DNA of 64,000 nucleotides from NCBI GenBank assembly GCA_035772735.1, contig JASDFA010000010.1:34659501-34723500 (forward strand), written 5' to 3'. The notes under the pieces are model-generated. The model searched no databases, had not been told where the DNA came from, and was given only the letters and a program-made list of their open reading frames with translations. This document shows positions 43,861 to 55,423 of the stretch, piece by piece (the stretch's first letter is position 1; each line of letters begins with the position of its first letter). The stretch comes from Datura wrightii (taxonomy: Eukaryota; Streptophyta; Magnoliopsida; Solanales; Solanaceae). A program made the position numbers and the translations under genes.

Positions 43861-44640
43861 TAAAGGAATTGAAGGATCAGTTAAAGGATCTATTGGATAA
43901 GTGCTTCATTAGGCCGAGCCAGTCTCCATGGGGTGCACCAGTTCTATTAGTTTGAAAGAAGGACGGTTCCCTTCGCATGTGTATTGATTACCGGCAGTTG
44001 AAAAAGGTTACCATCAAGAACAGGTACCTCTTACCCAGGATCGATGATTTGTTAGACCAGCTTCAGGGTGCCAAGTGCTTCTCCAAGATTGACCTCAGGT
44101 CTAGGTATCACCAGCTCAGAGTTTGGGAGAGTGACATCCCGAAGACCGCTTTCAGGAATTGGTATGGTCACTACGAATTTGTTGTTATGTCTCTTGGGCA
44201 GACCAATGTTCCCGCAGATTTTATGGAACTGATAAACACGGTGTTTAAGCAATAGTTGGATATGTTCGTGATCTTGTTCATCGACGACATACTTATATAC
44301 TCCCGGAGCGAGGAGAAGCACGTCACTCATTTGAGAATAGTGCTGCAAACCCTCAAGGATCGTTAGCCGTATGCAATGTTTAGCATGTGTGAATTTTGGC
44401 TAAACTCAGTAGTATTTCTGGGCCACGTGGTATCAAGCGAAGGCATAAGAGTGGATTCCCAGAAGATAGAGGCGGTGAAGAATTGGCCCAGACCGGTGAA
44501 TCCTTCAAAAATTTGGAGTTTCTTGGGCCTAGTAGGTTATTAGAGAAGGTTTGTGGAGGGTTTCTCATCTATTGTGACACCTTTGACTAAGCTGACTCAG
44601 AAAAAGGTGAAATTCCAATGGTTAGATGTTTGTGAGAAAA
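43860..44640 (+). pseudogene. Element E reverse transcriptase
   Basis: [76 protein letters not shown] and [18 protein letters not shown] are readable. The catalytic box [13 protein letters not shown] lies at 44278-44320. In-frame stops: 44254-44256, TAG at 44364-44366 (Gln before PYAMF) and TAG at 44541-44543 (second Tyr of GYY). B is stopped at the same last two codons. Confidence 0.9.
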
Positions 44641-44651
44641 GCTTCTAAGAG

Positions 44652-45419
44652 TTGAAGGCCCGACTCACCTCAACACCAGTATTGACATTACCCGAGGGTA
44701 CCAATGGCTTTGTGGTCTATTGTGATTCTTCAAGAGTCGGACTGGGATGTGTGTCGATGCAGCGTGGGAAGGTAATAGCTTACACCTCGAGACAACTAAA
44801 GCTTCATGAAAAGAATTACCCGACCCATGATCTTGAGTTTGGCGGGGTGGTGTTTGCATTGAATATATGGCGGTATTACTTGTATGGGGTCCACGTGGAT
44901 GTGTTTATGGATCACAAGAGCTTGCAGTATGTGTTCACCCAGAAGGATCTAAATCTTCGGCAAAGGAGGTGGTTGGACTTACTTAAGGACTATGACATGA
45001 GTGTCCTTTACCTCTCGGGCAAAGCTAATGTGGTTGCGGATGCACTTATAAGACTCTCCGTGGAAAGTGTGTCCCATGTGAATGAGGAAAAGAAAGAGTT
45101 GGTGAAGGATGTCCACCGGATCGCAAGGATGGGAGTTAGATTGATCGATTCTATCGATGAAGGTGTTGTTGTACATAACGGATCAAAATTGTCCTTGGTA
45201 GTTGATGTTAAATCCAGGCAAGACAAGGATCCAATATTGAGGAAGCTGAAGGAGGCGGTCAGGAGTCAGAATGTGGAGGTCTTCTCCCAAGGGGGAGATG
45301 GTGTTCTACGATACCAGGGTCGACTACGTGTTTTGGACATCGATAATTTGAGAGTTCAGATATTGCATGAGGCGCATGGTACCATATATTCTATTCATCC
45401 AGGATCCACAAAAATGTAT
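44652..45419 (+). CDS. Element E RNase H and integrase N-terminal region
   Basis: This is the longest open piece of E, about 259 codons (44652-45431). [30 protein letters not shown] starts the RNase H, then [56 protein letters not shown] and [12 protein letters not shown]. The catalytic box reads MDHKS where the usual form is TDHKS. The rest is the linker and the zinc-binding start of integrase ([20 protein letters not shown]). It sits directly upstream of the integrase core disrupted by D. Confidence 0.88.
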
Positions 45420-45603
45420 TGGGATTTGTGAGAAATCTATTGGTGGGATGGTATGAAGAAGGATATTGCAGAGTTCATGGCAAAATGTCCAAACTGTCAG
45501 CAAGTGAAAGTCAAACACCAAAGGTCGGGAGGCGTACATCAGGATATCAGCATCCCCGCATAGAAGTGGGAAGAGATTAATATGGATTTTGTTACAGGCC
45601 TAC
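45420..45603 (+). pseudogene. Element E integrase, part left of D
   Basis: EIYWWDGMKKDIAEFMAKCPNCQQVKVKHQ completes the H2C2 zinc site (two Cys here) after a TGA stop at 45429-45431. WEEINMDFVTG begins the core with the first Asp. A TAG sits where B has a Trp codon (near 45561). D interrupts at 45603. Confidence 0.85.
45599..45603. repeat. Target-site duplication, left copy, for element D
   Basis: CCTAC, against CCTAA at 58222-58226: one mismatch. The right copy keeps the coding sense, so the left copy has mutated. Confidence 0.82.
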
Positions 45604-47106
45604 TGTTCGGTCCCAACTACATGCAAGTGCACATGGTCGTACAAGTAGTAAAGTGGCTTTATTTCAAGCCAAGTATCGATCCCACAGGGACAGTAATATG
45701 ACAGTAATTTTCCTAATTGGTAGTAAACGATTTCATTATGCAAGTACACAACCAAAACAAATAATGCTTTTGAATCAAGATTAATAGTTAATGTAAACCT
45801 AAGTGAATATTGTATGTTAAAGTCTGAACAATAGCAACGAACAAGCTAATGTTAAGGAAAACATGCAAGGATGTAGTTTATTAATTAAAGTCAGTCAATC
45901 TTCTGTTCGGTTGTTAGTCAGGATTTAATAACCCATGGATTGGATCTTTCGACTCCACAAAAATTAAAGAATCACGAGGCTTACATTACACGTTTCTGTG
46001 ATGCAAAAACCCCATGCTGTAGCTATACATAACAAATTCCATAAATGACCAAATATGACATTACAAATATATTTCTATTCTGAATTTAAATCTTCCCTTA
46101 ATTTCCCAACCAAGGAAAGAACATATTCCACCAATTCACATCTATCCAATTAGTCTCCCTTTCGGAATCGAAATTGGAATTCTAGAATATACATTAACAT
46201 TGGCCAAACATTAACATAGTAAAAGCAAGAATTGGTAGAACAACCATTATAGAGAAGATAAAACTGAAATAATCATTAATTACATTCTTATGCAATTATC
46301 CTCAACCTCAGCAAGAAGTGAATTAGCCACTCATTTGCGGATTAAAAATCTTCAAACAAGTAGAAATCATACAAGAAATTGAAATCAAAGAGGAAAAGAA
46401 AGAGAATTAACCCTAGGAATTCTTCTTCTCAACTTCCTGCTATCCACGTTCTTGCTCAAAATGTCAGATACTTTTAAATTAAACCTAAGTGTGCTATTTA
46501 TACAGGTGAGAAATTTTTCCCGGAATAACTGGCAACGTGGCTCAGAGTGTATCGCGGAGCATCAGCTCCGTGCCACGGCCGTGATGCGGACCTTAACTGG
46601 AACTTAGGGTGCCTGATAATTTTGTTCAGCGTGGCATAGAGTGTATCATGGAGCCTCAACTCCATGCCACGGAAGTATCGCACACCTTTACTGGAATCCA
46701 AGTGAGCAGCTAAATCCTCCCACCGCGTCACTGAAATGGATGTGGAGCATGGGCTCCGTGACACGGTGCCATCACGCACCTTCACTGGAAATCAAGATAA
46801 AAATTCCTTCTAGGCAGACTGCTTCCGCGATGGTAGCGTGACATGGCCTCCATCGCGGAGCACCAAACATGGCCAATTTCCTTGTCGACATCCGCTTCTT
46901 GATTTTAAGTCCATTTCTACACTTCACCAACTTGTAGATTAGCTTCCAAAAATTTCTTCTAGATTGCAAAACAATACTAATCATGTTGGTTAGTATAAAT
47001 CCACATTTACATACAAATCACATGAGAATGCACATATAAAAGTGGTTAAACAAGTAGAAATGAAGTATTAAAGTATCACTTTGGCATGTAATTATGCCCA
47101 AGATCA
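45604..47106 (-). repeat. 3' LTR of element D (1503 bp)
   Basis: TGTTCGGTCCC to GCCCAAGATCA. It shares termini and overall plan with the C LTR but differs widely in between. The hairpin block is at about 46530-46860 and the TATA box at 46495-46502 (minus). Confidence 0.95.
46495..46502 (-). promoter_or_regulatory. TATA box of element D 3' LTR
   Basis: The minus strand reads TATAAATA, just downstream of the GC-rich block in element sense. Confidence 0.55.
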
Positions 47107-47122
47107 CCTACTCCACACTTAA
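47107..47122 (-). other. Polypurine tract of element D
   Basis: The minus strand reads TAAGTGTGGAGTAGG before TGATCTTGGG. One base differs from the AAGTGTGGGG core kept at the two internal copies. Confidence 0.8.
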
Positions 47123-48776
47123 AACCTTGTTCGTTCTCGAACAATCCTTTCACATCTCATGCAATTGAAACTCACGCATAGCTAATTTGGCGAGACCATT
47201 CATGCTACAGCTATAAGGATTATTTATGATAGCAACTCATCAAGAGAGCATGCACGGTTTCATCAATGAAATGAAATAACCACATTAAGACCTCCTAACC
47301 TCAAGAATCGACTCTCGATCTTGGCAAACTCGTGCAAATCAATCTATCAAGACATCCGACATGAATGTTATCTCTCATTAAGCATGTGCCCTCACCACAC
47401 AAGAGAGTTAACCTATGTTCACTCATAAAAATTTCCAAAGCATTACATGTAGGGGTATGTGAATAAGATTATGCTCGCTCTCCGAAAGAATTCACATGCA
47501 TCATATCGTGAACCATAAGCTTGCCCTTAGTGTTTTACTCCACTAATTTGAGGATGCACGACGTAAGATCACATAGGACTTAATGGGTTGTAATGTGAGC
47601 TAAGGAACTAGTAAATACTGGGCTAACCAATAATAGTAACTAGCTTCTCCAAGCGCTTTTAATACATCCCACATTCATTGTGGACATTGCTTCGTCCTCA
47701 ATCCTCTCACTCTTGACTTTTCTCTTCATTTTTGTTCCCGTTTCTTTAGGCACACTCGACTTACTAGAAAAGAGTATTTAGTAACTTTTTTAGTTCATTG
47801 ATTTTCCTACTCTCTACTAATAATTAATCAACTCCAAATAAGTGCACCTTTTTCCTTTTCTTTAACTTTCACAACTTCCACTTTCCCTTCAGTTTCAAGC
47901 TTGTCACTCCTTCACTCTTTGAGAAAATTGTTTTTTTCTTAAGCGCTTAGGAGTTTTGGATCAAATTCATAGCTAATGAAAAAAAAGGATTAAGCTTGGG
48001 TTGTATCTATCAAAGAATAGGCTAAAGGCTCAATGGGGCTAACTAGGATTTAACATTCAAGGTGGGTATGATAAGGGAGAAAATTTTGGTTCATTCAATG
48101 CCTACATCCTTTCCTACAATCCACATCCTTCATTTCGTTTAATACACACACCAAGCAAGTTCTAGACACTTCACAATAGCATGGAATATTCGAAAACTCA
48201 CTCTCACTGCACATGCTCAGCTTAAGACATATTCACAGACTCTTCATTTAGTTAATTACAAGAATTTAATATTTAATCCTTGATCACACCGAGTCGAATT
48301 CTAGGGCCTAGGTATCTCAACATGTTTAACACATTTGCATGCTTCCGTACGAATCACACTTGTATCTTACAATCATGTGTAGCACATAACAAGAATGTTG
48401 ACCCATTAATTAGCGACACGTTTCGGAAACAAACGAAAGAAAAAAAATCTAAACTTATCAACTAAATTTCCCTTAAGACGGTCGTCATCCATCAATCATA
48501 GGGAACAGTCGCTATCTAATACGTCGGTTCAAGGGGACTATTCTCGGGAAAAGCACCGAAAATAAAAACTGAGAAGCCCAAACAAAAAAATCGATAGAAA
48601 AAATTAAATATAATTAAACAATTTACACATAACTTCCACAAGCAGCTTACTATTTATTACATCAGCAGCTACCACAAATTCATCAGCCACATAACATGAA
48701 ACACAGAGTCAAAGAGTGAAAAATAACACATCCACAAAAGCACAAACACAAACAGCCTTTCTACACTAGCACTTAA
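47123..48776 (-). other. Long 3' untranslated stretch of element D
   Basis: No recognisable gene. It is homologous along its length to 12651-14345 of C. It carries a PPT-like copy at 48786-48796 at its inner border. Confidence 0.6.
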
Positions 48777-50088
48777 CTACTCCCACCCCACACTTAATCG
48801 GAACACTCTCCCCAGTGTTGACATATTTGGAATTAAAAACAAAGTTTGGGTGGTGTAACTCCCTGATAAATCAAAGTAGTCAATCTCTTCATCAGGTGCC
48901 AGTGCCTCATCACCAAGGTCAGAATTGTCCCCGCCATCTTCCTCCGACTCAATGTATGAGTCCTCCCGGTGTGTTTCCTCATCAGTAGGGATGTCGTTAT
49001 CAACTGGTTCTACAAATGCAGGCCCAACTCTGCATAAAGCTCGGGCATGCTCATTTAATGGATAATCCATGTCGAGCTACCACAATTCATCCTCCATAGC
49101 AGGCCTTCCACCAATTTTGTATTTTCAACATCTGCATCCCATATATTTGGGCGATGTATTGATCATCTCGAGCATGTCGCTCTCCTAGTGTAAGCACAGG
49201 CCCATATGTAGTATCAGGTGCTTTGGTTTTAGTGACATCCAAAGTACGCCGGTCAATCTGAGGAATGTAGTCCAGGGCCTCTTCTTCAATATCGTGGCCC
49301 CTGAGGAAAGCGGTGAGAAGACCACTGAAACCATACCGATGCCCTTGATGCAGTCTGGCTCTCTTCATGGCGGAGATGATCACTGCTCCAACATTAATTT
49401 CCAGCCCTTTCATCAGTGCATAAACCAGACAAACTCTATCCTGGGTGACATCAGTCATGTGCATCCCCTGGATCAGACAAGAGCAAACTATCTTTAACCA
49501 TATCCGAGCTTTTCTGTTCATCTGGGAATATGGCAATGTCTGGTGGTAGCCCCTTTCCTTGTGACGACTCCACCTGGTTGTTGATCGAGCTCCACATAAA
49601 GTGCGTCTTATATTTGCATATGGTGAAGTGATGTTCAGCTGGCGGAGGACATGAGCTTCTGTGTCCCGCACCCCTAGGATTGCATTTAGATGTTGTGGTT
49701 CAAAAGTAGCCACCTTCCCTCTGATCTTGACGTTGTGGCTGCGCAAAGTCGGGTTCCAGTTAGCCTAGAATTCCCGGATAAGATGGAGATTGCACTCTTT
49801 GGGTTCTTCAAAAATGAAGTTTAACCCAGCAGTGTCAATCCTATGTAGGATCCTTGGAAATTCCTGTGCTAGTAGTTCGCGTGCTATTTGTTCCTCTGGG
49901 AAATACTTGGTTTCCTTGTGTTCGGAATACCATTTCTTTCCCTCATCTGCCTCCCATCTTGTTCCATATTGTCTGCGTTGCCCTCGAGGAAGAGATGGTG
50001 CTGCTGGTACTGCTGCCCCAATTCTTACTCTTTTTCTTTTGGCGCCAGATGTGGATGCGCCCTTTCCTTTATCCTGCCTTCCAGACAT
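48777..50088 (-). pseudogene. Element D env-position ORF (PF20167-like)
   Basis: Start MSGRQDKGKGASTSGAKRKR at 50088. The first 108 codons run to a TAG (49762-49764) that is a Tyr codon in C. The next part (49087-49746) is open for 219 codons and contains KIRGKVATFEPQHLNAILGV, TLCGARSTTRWSRHKERGYHQTL, RKARIWLKIVCSCLIQG, MKRARLHQGHRYGFSGL, and VLTLGERHARDD. A frameshift near 49120 leads into the acidic C-terminal tail (48777-49070), whose stop codon is lost relative to C. No membrane helix or signal peptide is visible. The function of this family is unknown. Confidence 0.85.
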
Positions 50089-50172
50089 TTGTCCTGTGCA
50101 TTCAAAAACATACAGTTCAAATGTTATTCAAGGCATAGTTGGCTACGACTAAGGTTGGGCTTAATTTGATCA

Positions 50173-50183
50173 CCCCACACTTA
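50173..50183 (-). other. PPT-like copy upstream of the env-like ORF in element D
   Basis: The minus strand reads TAAGTGTGGGG, about 85 bases before the ATG, the same place as in C (15728-15738). Confidence 0.6.
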
Positions 50184-51339
50184 GTCGTTAGCTGCAGTCA
50201 ACTCAATTTGACAAGAACATTCACCTAGTTTTAGCTCTTATTTGCCAACAGGTTTAATGCATTCATACAAGTCGATGGAACAATTTCATTGTACTACTCA
50301 GACTTATATAATGCATTATGAAAGTTCATCCATCGATTCATTTATATAATCATGAGCACTTTGCAATGTGCGCACAACAACCTATGAGAATTCCCTACTT
50401 TCATCCCCCCAAAAAGAACATCTTCTACCATAACATAATCCACTTCAATCACAACATGTTTCAATTCAAACAACATGCACAACCCAAAATATCTCCATTT
50501 TTACCCATTTCTTCTTCTTCTTATTTAAATTCTCAACCCTAGTTATCAACATGGTTAGACTTTTAACAAATCATGTAATTATTGAGTTAATCTGATCAAA
50601 ATGATCATACAAACCTCATTCATCCATAACTCAATTGATTACAACACTTATTAATCACTTAGGGCAGAATTTCATCGAAGAACACATATTCAAGAATCGA
50701 AATATTCAGCAATAATTAGAAAAAATTCTAGAACATACCTTTACTTGATGAATTCTAAGAAGAATCGAAGAAATTTTCTAGCTAGGCCCGTGGCACGTTG
50801 AGGGAGAAGGGGTTTTGGGGTGTTGGTCGCGGAGGGTTTGAGAAAAATGGGGAAAAATTAAAGAATTTGGGGTTAAAAAGGGTGGTTTTGAGTGGGTCAA
50901 CTCGTTGCCCCGAACTGACCCATTGTGAAATTACACTCAACGTGTCACGGAGGGTAACGCGGAGGCCCTACTCAGTGACACGGAGCCGATGTGTTGGCTC
51001 ACTGGTAATGTAAACATACCTTGAAATAGCCACAATGTGTCACGGAGGGTAACACGGAGGTTAGCCTCCGTGACACGGAACTGACGCGGACCCTCACTAC
51101 TTCTTGCCCCAATTTTCACTTTTTACCTTTATTTTTCCACTTGCGTTTTTTTGTATTTTTGCCCTCCATATATCCTGCAATTCACAAACAACAACAATTT
51201 ATTAGCGAATCGTAGGTTGCCTCCCACCTAGTTCCATATTTATTTTTTTTTCTGCTCAAAATCCTAACTAATCTATTACATTACATTCATGGGTTGCCTC
51301 CCGTGCAACGCCTGGTTTACCGTCGCGGCTCGATGCATT
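50184..51339 (-). other. Spacer between integrase and env-like ORF in element D
   Basis: No gene recognised. The stretch includes the inverted repeats 51037-51048 with 51065-51076 (12 bp perfect) and 50941-50948 with 50975-50982 (8 bp), built from GTGTCACGGAGG. The same words occur at the same position in C. Confidence 0.65.
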
Positions 51340-52323
51340 TCATTCTTACTCATCTACTAAAGTGATAGACGTCTTCTCTCTAATAACGTCTTCACCCCAA
51401 TAGTGCTTACATCTCTGTCAGTTCACCAAAAATGTGGCACTTTTATCCTCTTGCCACAATTCAACTGCCCCGTATGGGGTCATTCTCACAACTTCAAACG
51501 GCCCTGACCACTTGGAACGAAACTTCCCTGGGAAGAGTTTCAACCTCGACTTGAAAAACAACACTTTTTGCCTTAGCTCAAAGATCCGATGCACCATGTG
51601 CCTGTCATGCCAACCTTTAGTTTTCTCCTTGTAGCATTTAGCACTTTCATAGGCGTGCCATCAAAACTCGTCTAACTCACTCAACTACATTAACCTCTTC
51701 TTTCCTGGTAGCTCAGGATCCATGTTTATCTTTCTTACGGCCTAATATGCTCGATGTTCCAGCTCCACAGGTAGATAATTTGCCTTCCCATAAACTAATC
51801 TATATGGAGAAGTCCCAATAGGTTTCTTTTGTGCAGTTCTGTAAGCCCACAACGCATCGTCAAGTTTGCTTTTTCAATCAATTCGTTGTGCATTCACTGT
51901 TTTCTGCAGAATTTGCTTAATCTCCCTGTTTGACACCTCTACTTGCCTGCTAGTTTGGGGATGATATGTTGTCTCCACTTTGTGCCGTACCCCATACTTA
52001 GATAGCAAGTTTCTTAACCCTACATTCACAAAATGTGCCCCTCCATCACTGATAATAGCTCAGGGCATACGGAACCTGGTGAAAATCTGCTTCTTCACAA
52101 ATTTCGTCACCACCTTGTTGTCGTTCCTGGGACAAGCTACTGCCTCGACCCACTTATACACGTAGTCCACTGCTACCAAGATGTAACGATTACCAAATGA
52201 CGGTGGAAACGGGCCCATAAAGTCTACCCCCCATACATCAAAAACCTCAACTTCTAATATCTGATGCAATGGCATCTCCTGTCTCCTACCGATTGTTCCT
52301 ATTCTTTGACATCTATCACACAT
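51340..52323 (-). pseudogene. Element D integrase
   Basis: 52060-52323 has [37 protein letters not shown] and [19 protein letters not shown] (first Asp and following sheet). Beyond a frameshift near 52060 the second Asp region and [13 protein letters not shown] with the catalytic Glu can be read around 51920-52050. The C-terminal part includes the conserved SKWSGPFEVV-type segment near 51500. Stops interrupt it at several points. Unlike C, the catalytic Glu is kept. Confidence 0.86.
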
Positions 52324-52374
52324 TTTGACATAAGCTGTAGCATCTCTGAACCGTGTGGGCCAAAAGAAACCAGA

Positions 52375-53195
52375 CTACAGCACCTTGTGAGCTATTTGCT
52401 CTCCTCCATGATGACCTCCATACAGTGATGATTGACAACTCCTCAGCACTTCTGCAATCTGACTTTCTGGCATGCATCGCCTCATCACTTGATCCGGTCC
52501 TTGCTTAAATAGATACGGCTCATCCCACATGTAGTACCGGGAATCATGCCTCAGCTTCTTCCTTTGATGAGTCGTTGCCTCAAGTAGGTATACTCCACTT
52601 ACCAACAAGTTCACAATATCTGCATACCAAGGGATTTCAGCTTCCTTTATTGACAAGAGTTGTTCATCGGGAACTCTTCTCCGATGCTATCACCTTCCTT
52701 CATATGCGAACGACTCTCCAGTCACGATAGGTGATCTGCAACCTGATTCTCACTTCCCTTTCTATCTCGGATCTCTAGATCAAACTCTTGCAGCAATAAT
52801 ATCCACCAGATTAGCCTGGGCTTTGCATCCTTTTTTCCAAACAAGTACCGAATTGCTGCATGATCAGTATATACCACCACTTTCGACCCCACCAGATAGG
52901 ATCTGAACTTGTCAAATGCAAACACTACAGCCAGCATCTCCTTCTCCGTGACTGTATAATTGACTTGGGCAGCGTCAAGTGTTTTGCTTGCATAATAAAT
53001 GGAATGAAAAATTTTATACCTATGGTGCCCCAATACAGCTCCTACAGCCACATCACTTGCATCACACATCAACTCAAAAGGATGTTCCCAATCAGGAGAA
53101 ATGAGAATAGGTGCTTCCACTAGCTTCTTTTTTAGATCCTCGAATGCCTCTACACATTCCTTTTCAAATTCGAACTTCACCTCTTCTTCTAACAA
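52375..53195 (-). pseudogene. Element D RNase H
   Basis: 52722-53195 carries [76 protein letters not shown] and [14 protein letters not shown] in one frame: a nearly complete RNase H with the Asp and Glu sites. A frameshift at about 52660-52720 is followed by the linker 52375-52656 ([35 protein letters not shown]). Confidence 0.9.
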
Positions 53196-53219
53196 TCGAC
53201 ATATCAGTCTAGAAATTTT

Positions 53220-53830
53220 TGAGAAATTCTAGATGAATCATCTGTAAAACCCAGCATGTCCTAGAAAGTTGCGAACACCCTTCACTGACACTGGTGGTGG
53301 TAGCTTATCAATCACCTCAATCTTTGCACGATCGACTTCTAACCCTCTGCATGACACCTTATGGCCAAGAATGATACACTCCTTGACTAAAAAGTGGCAC
53401 TTTTCCCAGTTGAGCACCAGGTTTGTGTCTTCACATCGAGCTAACACCCTGTCAAGATTCTACAGACACATAGCAAACGAATTACCAAAAACAGAAAAGT
53501 CATCCATAAAAATCTCGACAAAATATTCCACCATATCGTGGAAGATCACCATCATGCATCGTTGGAATGTGGTTGGTGCATTGCAAAGACCAAATGGCAT
53601 TCACCTTAAAGCATATGTCCTATAAGGACATGTAAAAGTGGTTTTCTCCTGATCCTCCGGTGCTATGGCTATTTGATTATAGCCTGAATAACCATCAAGA
53701 AAACAATAATATTCCTGACCTGCCAACCTGTCCAAAATCTGATCAATGAATGGAATATGTTAACGATCTTTCCTCGTGTCCTCATTGAGCTTCCTGTAAT
53801 CCATGCAAATTCGGCAACCCGTGACTTGAT
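53220..53830 (-). pseudogene. Element D reverse transcriptase
   Basis: The catalytic ATG GAT GAC is at 53500-53508 in the context VEIFMDDFSVFG. 53238-53447 reads CEDTNLVLNWEKCHFLVKECIILGHKVS and GVRNFLGHAGFYR. Upstream text covers the GYNQIAIAPEDQEKTTF and FGLCNAPTTFQRCM regions. A deletion near 53825 removes the first RT blocks, so the join to the linker is out of frame. Confidence 0.87.
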
Positions 53831-54661
53831 CACTTCCTTTCTGACTACGTCTTTTATCACCAGGTTCAACCTCCGCTGATGTTGCACGGTTGGCTTGGAT
53901 CCTTCTTCCATAAATATCATGTGCGTGCAGAAAGCTGGACTAATCCCCTTGATATCCGACATCTGCCAACCCATTGCTCTATTCCACCTCTTAAGGACCA
54001 CCAATGCATCTTTCACTTGTGCATCGGTCAGTTCTGCTGAAATGAAGACAGGCAAGGTGTCATCTTCACCCAAAAATACATACTGCAGATGTGGAGGCAA
54101 TGTCTTTAACTCCGATTTTGGTGCCTCCTCAATTGATGGCCTTGGCGAGCGTTCCAAGGACCTCTTCAACTGTTCAAAGTCCTGGTTCCTGAAGAACCAT
54201 TTTGGCTCATTCAAAGTCTGCACCATCTCATATGTAGCACTGTCCCCAAAATGATAATAGCCCACCAAGGCTGTCTCCAATAGGTCCTGTGAGTCAATAA
54301 TTTGAAGGGTCAATTCCTGATTTAAAACACTATTTGTTGATATCTCCTCATAAATGGCCGGTAGCTTCATGGCCTTGTACACATCAAAAACCTCTACTTT
54401 GTCATGCGCTCGCATGGTTAGCTGCCCAGTAGCCACATTGATTAAGGCTCACCCGGTTTCCAAGAAGGGATATCCCAAAATAAATAGGACTTCCGCATCT
54501 GGCTCAAAATCTAGAATTATAAAATCCACCAGGAAAATGAGGGAGCCCACTTGCACTAGCACATCCTCCATAATACCATCAGGTCTGGCCAATGAACGGT
54601 CAACTAGCTGCAAGATCACAGTAGTGGTCCTGGGGCTGCCCAACCCCAACTTCTTAAACAC
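53831..54661 (-). pseudogene. Element D protease and linker
   Basis: The protease active-site text CDFGASINLMPT lies just upstream (54665-54700). The rest follows: KKLGLGSPRTTTVILQLVDRS, MEDVLVQVGSL, FILGYPFLETG (54449-54661). After a frame change the linker reads RAHDKVEVFDVYKAMKLPAIYEEIS, HLQYVFLGEDDTLPVFISAEL and WQMSDIKGISPAFCTHMIF (in 53669-54436). Confidence 0.86.
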
Positions 54662-55423
54662 TTATGTTGGCATCAAGTTTATGCTTGCTCCAAAATCACA
54701 CAATCCGTGAGCTTGAATAGACTGCCCAATTGTAATCTGAATAGTTAAGCTCCCAGGATCCTTGATCTTTATCGAAAATCTATTATGTATTCGGGAGGTG
54801 CACTCCTCAGTAAGCGTCATTGTAGCGTACTCCGTCAATCTGCTTTTGTTTGCTACAATGTCCTTGATGTACTTGGCATATTTTGGCACTCCCTGCAAAA
54901 CATCAACTAAAGGAAAATTAATATGTACCTGTTTCAACACTTCCATGAATTTCTTGAAGCAAGCTTCCTCCTTGTGCTTTTTCAATCTCTGATGAAACGG
55001 GGGCGATGGTCTTTCTATCTCTGCTGCCTTTTCCTTCACTCTCACATCATCATGTCCTTCATCCTTTTCTGCCGTTCCAGATTGCTGAGGTGGCCTTTCT
55101 AGTTCCACCTCCTTGAGTTGAGTTCCACTCTTGGTAGTAACTGCATTGACCTGCTTAGGATTTGGGTCTGTATCGCTTGGTAATCCTCCCCTCGGTATGG
55201 TGTTTTGGGCTCCAGCTAACTGTCCAAACTGATACTCCAATGCCTTTGTAGCTAACTGCTTGTTTTTCATGTCTGCGGCTAATTTCACATAATAAGCCTG
55301 TATCTGTTCTTGGTTAGCTATTATGGTTTTGAACATATCCTCGATGTTGCTGGATGGAGGAGGTGCATTATTTCCTCTATATTGTGGCTGAAAATTGTGA
55401 TGCCCCCCTTGGTTTCTCTGCAC
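54662..55423 (-). CDS. Element D gag C-terminal part through protease active site
   Basis: 253 codons are open. It reads the Asn/Gln-rich end, KLAADMKNKQLATKALEYQFGQLAGAQN, GLPSDTDPNPKQVNAVTTKSG, a Glu/Lys-rich charged part, FHQRLKKHKEEACFKKFMEVL, VPKYAKYIKDIVANKS, LTEECTSRI and finally CDFGASINLMPT (the protease Asp with the usual FGAS following). It agrees with 20570-21652 of C, which is in the same frame order. The intact FGAS here shows that the VR in C is a mutation. Confidence 0.86.
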   Translation of the reverse strand: MQRNQGGHHNFQPQYRGNNAPPPSSNIEDMFKTIIANQEQIQAYYVKLAADMKNKQLATKALEYQFGQLAGAQNTIPRGGLPSDTDPNPKQVNAVTTKSGTQLKEVELERPPQQSGTAEKDEGHDDVRVKEKAAEIERPSPPFHQRLKKHKEEACFKKFMEVLKQVHINFPLVDVLQGVPKYAKYIKDIVANKSRLTEYATMTLTEECTSRIHNRFSIKIKDPGSLTIQITIGQSIQAHGLCDFGASINLMPT

